Assembly: GCA_016209535.1 (NCBI GenBank) | Contig: JACQVW010000113.1 | Coordinates: 1 to 33,338, forward strand | Length of the DNA: 33,338 bases | From: Planctomycetota bacterium | Lineage (GTDB): Bacteria > Planctomycetota > UBA8108 > SXIK01 | Direction of reading: 5' to 3' | Part shown: positions 27,501-33,338 of the stretch, piece by piece | Numbering within the stretch: the stretch's first letter is position 1 | Layout of the letters: every line of letters begins with the position of its first letter | Notes under the pieces: generated by a model | What the model was told of the DNA's origin: nothing | What the model saw: only the letters and a program-made list of their open reading frames with translations | Database searches by the model: none | Position numbers and translations under genes: made by a program

Positions 27501-30143
27501 CTCCGCCTGGCCGCGCTCTTCCGCAAGGCCACGAGCCCCGGGCACCACCTCTGGATCCTCCGCGCCTACTACGAGGCGACGAAGGACTTCCGGCTCCTCG
27601 AGTCGACCGCCGACGCCGTCGTGGGCCAGACCACGGAGAAGGTCTACGGGTGCCTGCAGGGCCTCGGCCAGGTCCTCGAGCTCGTGGGGGACGAGGCCAC
27701 GTGCGACCGCCTCGTGAGGCGGCTCGGGGAGCTCGTCCCCACGGCGACCCCGGCGGACCGGCGCGCCCTCCGGCTCCTCGATCTCCTCGTGGAGAGGCGC
27801 GCCGCGGACCAGCAGAACGGCGGCGGCCCCCACGCGCAGGCGGCGCTCGAGGCGATGCGCTCCGCCTTTCAGGAGGCATGGCGCGAGGGCGAGCTGGCCC
27901 TCATGGCGGGCTTCCTGGCACAGCTCGGGAAGGTCGTCGAGCCCCTCCGCTCGGAGCAGATCCGGGAGCTCCGGTTGCTCCACGACCTGGCGGCGGCGGG
28001 GAGCGAAGAGCGGTTCGCCGTGGCCCGGCACCGGGCCGCAGCGCTCCACGCCGGCGGGCAGCGGGAGGACGCCGTGCAGGTCCTCGGCGGCGCCCTCGGC
28101 GAGCACGCGCAGGCCCGCGGAGGCCTGCTCCCGCCGACCGCGAGCGGCGCCCTCGAGACGTACGTCGGCTACCTCACCGAGGGGGGGGAGCTCCGCGCCG
28201 CCGAGAGGATCCTCCGGCGCGAGCTGACCCTGGGACACAACCTCGACTTGAAGCGCTGGCTCGAGCTCGAGCTCTTCGAGCTCATGGTCCAGGCCGTCGA
28301 GCGCGGCCAGGCCCTCTCCTCGGGCCGCGGGGCGGACCTCTACGCCGCCGCGCGGCGCGAGATGCTCGAGGCCCTCGAGCGCTCCGGCGGCGAGGGGCAC
28401 GCCCAGAGCGTGTCGAGCCACATCCGGGGGCTCTTCCGGGCGGCGCACGCGAAGAAGGTGGCCGGAGCCGGCGACGACCTCCGCGTCTTCGCCTTCCAGG
28501 ACGTGCCCCGGGTGCTGCGGACCTACGCCTACAGGAACGGCCAGGGCCTCGTCTCGAATGTGGCGCACGCCGTGCGGGACGTGCTCGGACGGAGGGAGGC
28601 CGTGGCCTTCCTCGTGGCGAGAGCCGAGGGGGAGCCGCGGTGGCTCGAGCGCCAGGGCCAGGACTTCTGGCCCCAGCACGCCTACCGGCTCGGCGAATGG
28701 GCCCTGGAGGTGAAGGGGAGGCTCGGCGAGCTCGAGCCGCGCGTCCTGGCCATCGCCCTCGCGGCGCTCCGGGAGGACCTCCTGGAGGGCGAGGCGCGGA
28801 CCCGCGTCCTCTACGACAAGCGCCACGGGCGCTTCTGGCCCGAGAAGGCCGAGGACTTCCGCCGCGCGGCCCTCGAGGCCCTCGAGGCGCGGCGCCAGTC
28901 CGAGGCGGGCTCGATGCACATCGCCGAGTACCTCTTCCGCGGCCTCGAGCGGCGGTCCGACTCCATCGACGCCCTCGCGCGCTTCTACCGCGCCCGCGGC
29001 CTCGGCGATGGCGGGCAGTGGCAGCTCGCGGGGTACCTCGCCGAGGCGGGGCGGCACGCCGAGGCGGTGCCTCTCCTCGAGGGCCTGATCGCCCGGCACC
29101 CTGAGAGCCTCGAGCACCGCGCCGCCCTCTGCCGCGCGTACCACAAGCTCGCGCAGCGCGAGAAGCTCGCGGCGGCCCTCGACGCGGCCGACGAGCACTT
29201 CCGCGCCGAGGGCCTCTGGCACGAGGGCCACGCGGCGGGGCTCGGCAACCTCTGCCTCGAGGTGGCGCATCCCGATCGGGCGGTGGAGTACCTCCGTGAG
29301 GCCGCGCGCATGCACGAGAAGTCGGCCCCGAACCGGGGCGTGGGGGACGGCGTCCTCTCGAGCTACTACGTCTCGCTCGCCCAGGCCCTCTCGGGCCTCG
29401 GCCGCACGAAGGAGGCCGTCGACGCCGCGGCGGGGGCCGTCGTGAGCTGGGGCCGCCGCGCCGATGGGCGCGCCCAGGCCCTCGAGTCGCTGCTCCAGGT
29501 CCTCCGCGCGGCGAAGGACCTCGGCGCTTACGAGGCGTCCTTCGAGGCGGAGGTCGCGGCGGCGCGCCTCGAGAACCCGACGATCCGGAAGGCCCTCGGG
29601 CGCGTCCATCTCGAGCGCAAGAGCTTCGCGAGGGCCGCGAGGCACCTCGAGGCCGCCGTGGAGCACGGTCCCGCCGATCCCGAGGCGGAGCGGAAGCTCA
29701 TCGAGGCCTTCGACGGGCTCGGCGACCCGGCCCGCGCCTCGGCGCGCGTCCTGGCCCTCGCCGGGAAGAAGGAGCGCGACTTCGGCCTCTTCAAGGAGCT
29801 GGGGGACCGGCTCGCGGCCCAGGGCAAGGCCACTGACGCCGAGCGCGCGTACTGCGCGCTCGCCGAGCTGTCGGCCAACGAGTCCGAGGGCCGGGCGCTC
29901 CTCGCCGAGCTGCGGGAGGGCCAGGCCCGCTTCGGCGAGGCCGCCGCCGAGTGGCGCCAGGTCGTGCGCGTGCGGTCGCGGGAGCCCGGCGGGTACGTGG
30001 GCCTCGGCCGGGCGCTCCTCGGGGCGGGCCGTCCCGCCGAGGCGCGCGAGGCCCTCGAGCGCGTCCTTCGCGAGTCGTGGCACCCGCGCTTCGGCGACGT
30101 GCACGCCGAGGCGCGGAAGCTGGTCCAGAGGCTCCAGCGGTGA
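21579..30143 (+). CDS. Giant exported protein: signal peptide, FecR-like region, VIT domain, VWA domain with MIDAS, long TPR/alpha-solenoid
   Basis: 2854 aa; RBS aaGGAGGcgacgATG. FecR-like EGDPIEAGAWLKTAARGANAAEVRLADGTRLVLGPAGLLEL; VIT VPLSLGYHKVTVDIRDQISRTQVEESFQNHTDSVLEGVFYFPLPQDASISGFAMWIGDELVEADVVEKERARAIYETI; VWA DLVIVADTSASMSD; ITPYTSLLVLESD; C-terminal TPR-like repeats to the end. Confidence 0.92.
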   Translation: MRRRIAALAAGVWAAAALEGTVGTGGTAARAPAAQESLADDPSPGHLADREGAVFVRPILSPRWAPAGEGDPIEAGAWLKTAARGANAAEVRLADGTRLVLGPAGLLELTAPGSLRLDEGELSVEPAPGSKVAVAGPGGAREEVAAARVLRARDGRLAPIDEPAWLKGYREKSSTEAMGSLLATVDGRDVPLSLGYHKVTVDIRDQISRTQVEESFQNHTDSVLEGVFYFPLPQDASISGFAMWIGDELVEADVVEKERARAIYETILAERRDPGLLEWTGGNVFKARVYPIPAGGEKRIRITYTQVLPKEGSAYRYTYALQSEMLRLKPLRELRIEVKIASEEPIASVRCPSHPARVRATEHAAQVEVEAQEYRPSRDLEVLVETRPQAKAVLVSHRRADEGYFMALVSADALMGRERGAAGRDPGAARPLDLVIVADTSASMSDVQLREQRAFVASLLESLGDRDRFQLLAFDVETAWLSDEPLPGGSGNAARALAFLEARGALGWTDLERAFREALSRASRDSHVVYVGDGIPGKGDADPAALAQALKGLHAGRGTCHAVAPGSTFESLVLKSIASLGGGSLHRVGGGKDAGEAAGDLLREMTSSALVDLRLEWRGVRVARVYPEELPNLPAGGQQVVLGRYLPEPGETRGTLVVRASLGVLPIAAEVPAAFAGEGEGNSFVPRLWARLHLDHLLEQAQTPEVKDRVIALSEELQIITPYTSLLVLESDADRERFQVRKGFRMRGGEEFFAEGRAGAQLDLAREQSQLARRWRQDLRRRVLERYARLGIEPEREVVPAFFYKARGAGAQRWAATALEREGTKLRVALDDLTPGTAAPATVAPGDLNSDALAFDEVATAGAEEAEADQDEKPPDGAEEYFGKEDAAAQPFAEMAKAAEAPAQLRLRNALADTRALRQERLGRRLDARLAFGDVPELGALFYGAGLRPRPSPPFGGLFLEPGSPTPPREPAWPAEVREVTGLLDRRAVIAGLAGGLKVTVEAESTGRRGRARPASAAEHLLSREAWAAAVQSSPESAPRLEWTRAGRRGALDPARGLGSSRAGAEADRTDFPAPYDLHFADLEAGYGHYVPSVTRGGARAVLRLVAKDDPGSTAEVVVDLERRAVLEVSALQDGKLRSRTTFLDHVQVLGAWWPSRLETRDGEGKLLRAVKLAHEALAPEAFAAALDRALAPAAEATMLELPLPGLVDARQRALDGKAALADRWVLLNHFAATQRWDRAAEELRSFEALAAQRRGLAWVRLSFLQASRRLEEAKAVVLDLSSGVAAGSRPGDLALALALLGAASGSLGPSERQDLLAALEPVFERQPPGLEAPKRFERERLDVLRGLGRHEDARRLLEELALRSADDLELQIEWARDLEGRGETDRAVAHLDGALARSGPWTPEEEARLRSTAAFLLYDRRRLPEYLDRAGRWLDEGPSHVGDDVASRLLSAHVLLDREADADRLIEAWLSRGPEPGLGARWNRTSADGARFQAALHHALGSGHELHARRIDPRWRPRLAELVLACARDPALGWIPGSIVGDHRFHRTDEGREAMARLHGILAAEADSLAPQAVVSILEWTAGRAPREGEPSREDIARKLLARWEREVDPGSRALLGQAIAGSGGPKLLLALRRLELEHATGPEEKARAAWNLFHLLGSRPWSAEAEAEVLGLFDRLGSPQLQAAAAPVLAVYASESRGAREVEAIPDRSKLPRRQLRPLEAAARRRAREAAVETLRKLEASGLALAVVPFVKVERLTLEARRPKEPARVSKDLRELFEGVPMRNVEDPLDGARDALARRALVTAAYVATLPGSEASLAGALLELLVGLIARREAEEEARIDAREEKRDLLVALDRPADLEAALEAWAAEAGDAAGDRFRVARGHVLAELGSLADAVRAFEAVAARDALGAADWRALAGWHLALGDKAKHRDARVRAHEAEGEWQVHNALQRDLHRYQRRGDAVPEELDEDVFLRLAALFRKATSPGHHLWILRAYYEATKDFRLLESTADAVVGQTTEKVYGCLQGLGQVLELVGDEATCDRLVRRLGELVPTATPADRRALRLLDLLVERRAADQQNGGGPHAQAALEAMRSAFQEAWREGELALMAGFLAQLGKVVEPLRSEQIRELRLLHDLAAAGSEERFAVARHRAAALHAGGQREDAVQVLGGALGEHAQARGGLLPPTASGALETYVGYLTEGGELRAAERILRRELTLGHNLDLKRWLELELFELMVQAVERGQALSSGRGADLYAAARREMLEALERSGGEGHAQSVSSHIRGLFRAAHAKKVAGAGDDLRVFAFQDVPRVLRTYAYRNGQGLVSNVAHAVRDVLGRREAVAFLVARAEGEPRWLERQGQDFWPQHAYRLGEWALEVKGRLGELEPRVLAIALAALREDLLEGEARTRVLYDKRHGRFWPEKAEDFRRAALEALEARRQSEAGSMHIAEYLFRGLERRSDSIDALARFYRARGLGDGGQWQLAGYLAEAGRHAEAVPLLEGLIARHPESLEHRAALCRAYHKLAQREKLAAALDAADEHFRAEGLWHEGHAAGLGNLCLEVAHPDRAVEYLREAARMHEKSAPNRGVGDGVLSSYYVSLAQALSGLGRTKEAVDAAAGAVVSWGRRADGRAQALESLLQVLRAAKDLGAYEASFEAEVAAARLENPTIRKALGRVHLERKSFARAARHLEAAVEHGPADPEAERKLIEAFDGLGDPARASARVLALAGKKERDFGLFKELGDRLAAQGKATDAERAYCALAELSANESEGRALLAELREGQARFGEAAAEWRQVVRVRSREPGGYVGLGRALLGAGRPAEAREALERVLRESWHPRFGDVHAEARKLVQRLQR

Positions 30144-30216
30144 GGGTGAAGCGGCGAGACTGGGGTTGCGGAGGATGTCCTTGCCTCGCCGCGGCCCCGG
30201 CGGTACACAGGACGGC

Positions 30217-31509
30217 ATGACGCGCGCCGTCGCGATCGCCCTGGCCGGGGCGCCGCTCCTTTTCGGGGCCGGGCTGGCCCTGCTCGTGCGCGCGAGCCGG
30301 GAGGACGGGGCCGCCGATCCGGGCGGCGCCGGGACGGCGGTGGCGGCGCGGCGCGGCGAGAGCGCGGGGCTCGAGGCGGATCCCGTGCGCAGGGCGCCGG
30401 ACGGGGGCGATTCGCCGGCCTCGGCCGCGCCTCGCGAGAGGGCCCCGGCTGCCGGGCCTGGCGGGGGAGCACGGGACGGGCTCGCGCGGGCAGCCGGTGG
30501 CGCGGGCGGTGGCGGCGCGGCGAGGGGACGGGACGAGGGGCCGGCGAGCGGCGAGTCCGGCGAGCGCGAGCCGGCAAGCGGGCCGGCGCAGCTCCTCGAG
30601 GGCGAGGCCCTCACGGAGGCCCTCGCCGGCGCCTTCGAGGAGGGTGAGCTCGGCGCCCTGCAGGGCCTCCTTATCTCGAGCTTGACCTTGAAGGGGACGA
30701 AGCTCGCGGCGGAGGACCTGCCGCTCCTCCAGGAGGCGCTGCTCCACGTGGAGGACCACGGCCTCCAGAAGCTCCTCCTGGCGCACCTCGAGCGGCTCGA
30801 GGCGCCGGCGGAGGCGAAGACGTCGGCGTACCTCGAGTACCTGGCGAGCTCACCGCGGCCCGACCACGCCGAGGACGCTTTCCGGCAGCTTGTGCGCCTC
30901 AAGGACCCGGGGGCGGTGGGCGGCCTCGCGGACCTCCTGCGCGACCCGGGGCGGCCGAAGCTCCACGCGGGGGCGGCTCAGGCTCTCGGCGAGATCGGCG
31001 ACCCGCGGGGCGTCCCGGTCCTGCGCGAATCGCTCGCGAGGCTCGAGGACCCGCGGGCGGCGGCGCCTTGCGCGAGGGCCCTCGCCCGGATCGGCGGGCC
31101 CGAGGCCATCGGCGCCCTGCTGGACTTCGCCGCCCGCGAGCCGACGGGGCCCGCGCTCGGGGCCCTGCGGGAGATCCGCGACCCCGACGCGGCGCCGCTC
31201 ATCTCCGAGAGCCTCCTCCGCTCGGCGCCCGAAGCCTACGTCCGCGCCGCCCTCGGCGAGCTGCGGAGGCTCGGCGACCCCCGCAGCCTGCGGGACCTCG
31301 GCCGCTTCCTCGAGCGCGCCGCGCCGCCCCTGGCGCGCGAGGCCATCGGAACCCTCTCGAGCATCCGCGATCCGGACGCGGCGGGCATCCTCGAGGCGTT
31401 TTCGCAGCGCCAGAGCGATCCGCGCCTCGCCGCCGAGGCCCTCCGGGCGGCCCGCAACCTTCGCGCCCGCCTCGAGCGCGAGGGGGGCGCGGGGCGGAGG
31501 AGCACCTGA
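30217..31509 (+). CDS. Membrane-anchored HEAT-repeat protein
   Basis: 430 aa; N-terminal TM VAIALAGAPLLFGAGLALLVRA, Gly/Ala/Arg-rich linker, then HEAT-like units (LHAGAAQALGEIGDPRGVPVLRESLARLEDPRAAAPCARALARIGGPEAIGALLDFA...). Confidence 0.82.
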   Translation: MTRAVAIALAGAPLLFGAGLALLVRASREDGAADPGGAGTAVAARRGESAGLEADPVRRAPDGGDSPASAAPRERAPAAGPGGGARDGLARAAGGAGGGGAARGRDEGPASGESGEREPASGPAQLLEGEALTEALAGAFEEGELGALQGLLISSLTLKGTKLAAEDLPLLQEALLHVEDHGLQKLLLAHLERLEAPAEAKTSAYLEYLASSPRPDHAEDAFRQLVRLKDPGAVGGLADLLRDPGRPKLHAGAAQALGEIGDPRGVPVLRESLARLEDPRAAAPCARALARIGGPEAIGALLDFAAREPTGPALGALREIRDPDAAPLISESLLRSAPEAYVRAALGELRRLGDPRSLRDLGRFLERAAPPLAREAIGTLSSIRDPDAAGILEAFSQRQSDPRLAAEALRAARNLRARLEREGGAGRRST

Positions 31510-31535
31510 CGGGTTCAGGGGGTCCTCGTGCCCGC

Positions 31536-32255
31536 ATGAGACCCACCGACGGCTTCTGGTCCCGCCGGAAGGCGGCCGAGTGGTTCCGGTGCGTCGCGCG
31601 GCGGCCGGAGCTGCGAGACCTCCCGCAGGAGGCGCGGGATGCCGTCGCGGCCGAGGTGGTGGCGGGGCTGGCGCGAGGCGTCTCGGGGCGGCTCCTCTTC
31701 AACGAGGTACTGACGATCCTGTGCCTGCTGGGGTTCATCGCGGGCATGAGCGGTACGATCGTCTTGGGGCTGGGTTTCGCGAGGTGGATGGAGTCCTACT
31801 TCTGGGTCGCGGCCCTGGGTGGGGCGATCCTCCTCCTGGCCGTCCTGCTCATGGCCGAGAAGCGCCTTCGCGTCCGGCGCCTCGTGGAAGGGGCCCTTGC
31901 CCGCCGCGAGGGAGGGCCCGGGGACCATCCGGCAGCGGGCGCCGTCCCGGAGCCCGCATGGCTCGACCTTGCGAGGGACTACCGGGCCGTGCTCGTGGGG
32001 CGCGGGAGGGAGATCTCCTACCGGGCGCTTGCGGCACGCTGGGCGCAGGGCTTGCGGGAGCTCCCTCAGGTCGCGAACGTGCCGTTCGAGGACCGGGACC
32101 GCCTCAGCGAGGAGGCCGCGGAGAAGGCGCTCCGCGACCCGCTCGTGCGGCCCGCCCGCTGCTTCGACTGCCGCGCGGACCTGACGGCGAGCGCGGGCCC
32201 GGCGTGCCCGCGGTGCGGGGCGAGGCTCCTGCGCGACGGTGAGCGAGGGGCCTGA
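31536..32255 (+). CDS. Membrane protein with two TM helices and a C-terminal zinc ribbon
   Basis: 239 aa; LLFNEVLTILCLLGFIAGMSGTIVLGLGF and YFWVAALGGAILLLAVLLMAE; C-terminal CFDCRADLTASAGPACPRCGARLL. Confidence 0.78.
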   Translation: MRPTDGFWSRRKAAEWFRCVARRPELRDLPQEARDAVAAEVVAGLARGVSGRLLFNEVLTILCLLGFIAGMSGTIVLGLGFARWMESYFWVAALGGAILLLAVLLMAEKRLRVRRLVEGALARREGGPGDHPAAGAVPEPAWLDLARDYRAVLVGRGREISYRALAARWAQGLRELPQVANVPFEDRDRLSEEAAEKALRDPLVRPARCFDCRADLTASAGPACPRCGARLLRDGERGA

Positions 32256-32308
32256 GGTCCCTGCTCTCGCGGCGGCGGAGCTCGGGCGGGGGATGCCCCG
32301 GGGGCGCC

Positions 32309-32345
32309 GTCCAGGGACCTGGACGCCGGGTCCAGGGACCTGGAC
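32309..32345. repeat. Two direct copies of the 16-bp near-palindrome GTCCAGGGACCTGGAC
   Basis: Copies at 32309-32324 and 32330-32345 (21 bp start-to-start); each has GTCCAGG/CCTGGAC arms around GA. Confidence 0.9.
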
Positions 32346-32420
32346 GGCCGGGGTTGGGGGGAGGACCGGGCAGGGCACCGTGGCGTTCAAGAAGGTTATT
32401 AAATAGTTGGCAACTTTCTG

Positions 32421-32448
32421 TTGACTCGGTATGTCTGGTAAGTACAAT
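32421..32448 (+). promoter_or_regulatory. Near-consensus sigma70 promoter TTGACT-16 bp-TACAAT in an AT-rich island
   Basis: TTGACT 32421-32426, TACAAT 32443-32448; AT-rich upstream tract (gttattaaatag); gene start 32507 preceded by gaGGAGatcc. Confidence 0.75.
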
Positions 32449-32506
32449 ACACTCCGTCGATCCGTACCCGGCCCTGTGGAAAACGAAGAGAACCCCGAGG
32501 AGATCC

Positions 32507-33338
32507 ATGGCCCACGCCGCCGCCCTTCCCGCTTCCGCCGACCCTTGCGTCTCCCTGCCCGTCGAGCCTGCCCTCTCCCTGTCCGTCGAGCCTGCCCTGT
32601 CCCTGAGCGCCGACTCGACCGAGGCTCCCGCGCCCTCGAACCCCCCCAGCCTCTCGGCCCGGGAGCTCCACGAGGTCCTCGTGAAGTGCTTCCTCCTCGG
32701 GAACCGGGCCCAGCTCAAGTTCCTGAGGGCCCTCTTCGCCCTGGACCAGACGCGGCTCTACCTCAAGCTCGGCTTCTCGAGCACGGCCCACTACGCCGAG
32801 CGGCAGTTCGGCTACGGCCGGAGCCGCACCTACGACTTCCTCCGGGTGGCGAGGGCCCTCCCGGGGCTGCCGGGCCTGGAGCGGGCGTTCGCCGAGGGGA
32901 GGCTCTCCTACGAGGCCGTGAGCCTCGTGACGCGGGTGGCCTCGGCCGAGACCGAGCTCGAGTGGATCGAGCTCGCGGGGTCGCGGGGCCCCAGGGCTCT
33001 CGAGCTCGAGGTGCGGGACGCCGCCTTGAAGGGCCGGCGGCGCCCCCGCAGGAAGGGGGAGGGGCTCCCGAGGCTCGCGGTGCGCGTGGCCTTCGAGCTC
33101 CTGCCCGAGGAGCATGACCTCCTGGAGAAGGCGCTGAGGAAGACGGCCTTCGAGGCGCGGGAGCGGACGGGGAGGGAGCGCCTGGAGCCCAAGGATGCGC
33201 TCCTCGAGCTCGCGCGCTCGGTGCTCGAGACGGAGCCGCAGGGTTCCCCGGAGGGCGCGCCGCAGGGCTCGGCGGGGCGCAAGCCGCGGGAGGAGCCGGC
33301 CTACACGGTCCTCTACCAGCGCTGCCCCGACTGCCGCA
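32507..33338 (+). CDS. HNH endonuclease / DUF222-like protein, N-terminal part (truncated by the window end)
   Basis: Manual translation: MAHAAALPASADPCVSLPVEPALSLSVEPALSLSADSTEAPAPSNPPSLSARELHEVLVKCFLLGNRAQLKFLRALFALDQTRLYLKLGFSSTAHYAERQFGYGRSRTYDFLRVARALPGLPGLERAFAEGRLSYEAVSLVTRV...YTVLYQRCPDCR. The N-terminal helical region resembles DUF222/HNH families; the HNH core would lie beyond the window. Confidence 0.65.
   Translation, partial: MAHAAALPASADPCVSLPVEPALSLSVEPALSLSADSTEAPAPSNPPSLSARELHEVLVKCFLLGNRAQLKFLRALFALDQTRLYLKLGFSSTAHYAERQFGYGRSRTYDFLRVARALPGLPGLERAFAEGRLSYEAVSLVTRVASAETELEWIELAGSRGPRALELEVRDAALKGRRRPRRKGEGLPRLAVRVAFELLPEEHDLLEKALRKTAFEARERTGRERLEPKDALLELARSVLETEPQGSPEGAPQGSAGRKPREEPAYTVLYQRCPDCR
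32552..32599 (+). repeat. 24-bp coding tandem repeat (SLPVEPAL / SLSVEPAL)
   Basis: TCCCTGCCCGTCGAGCCTGCCCTC then TCCCTGTCCGTCGAGCCTGCCCTG, with a partial third unit TCCCTGAGC. Confidence 0.8.

Noticed and set aside
21903-30902. 2999-aa minus-strand ORF antisense to the giant gene
   Set aside because: Low-complexity Arg/Glu/Leu/Ala translation without domains. Long antisense frames arise in GC-rich genes because TTA, CTA and TCA codons are nearly absent on the sense strand. The plus frame has clear FecR/VIT/VWA/TPR homology.
1-33338. CRISPR array, tRNA, rRNA, prophage or toxin-antitoxin module
   Set aside because: No regularly spaced repeat-spacer structure, no tRNA-like cloverleaf with CCA/T-loop, and no phage structural or toxin-antitoxin pair was recognised by eye; a dedicated scan would be needed to exclude small ones.

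Overview
High-GC (roughly 70% or more by eye) bacterial chromosomal window, densely coding. No rRNA, tRNA, CRISPR array or intact transposase was recognised. I call 21 CDSs. From left to right: a partial membrane protein (-); glpD (-); an archease-rtcB-arginase cluster (+); a fused alpha/beta 2-oxoacid dehydrogenase E1 with a small unknown partner (-); a lipoprotein plus DUF99 pair (-); hisN-hpnB (+); a DksA/TraR-type zinc-finger protein (-); rarA followed by fadN/fadA-like beta-oxidation genes (+); an outer-membrane-like protein (+); a 68-aa ORF with a leaderless-looking promoter (+); an exported TPR-peroxiredoxin fusion (-). This last gene is divergent from a giant (2854 aa) exported FecR-like/VIT/VWA/TPR protein (+), followed by a HEAT-repeat protein and a membrane zinc-ribbon protein (+). 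The window ends in a partial HNH/DUF222-like gene (+) behind a compositionally foreign, AT-rich promoter. The strongest structural observations are: (i) a 128-bp MITE-like element at 8593-8720, with perfect 11-bp terminal inverted repeats, an exact 8-bp flanking duplication and an internal hairpin; (ii) the giant VIT/VWA/TPR locus; (iii) the archease-RtcB-arginase cluster; (iv) the leaderless small ORF; (v) twin 16-bp near-palindromes spaced 21 bp apart upstream of the AT-rich promoter. All calls come from reading the sequence and the supplied ORFs; no database search was possible.
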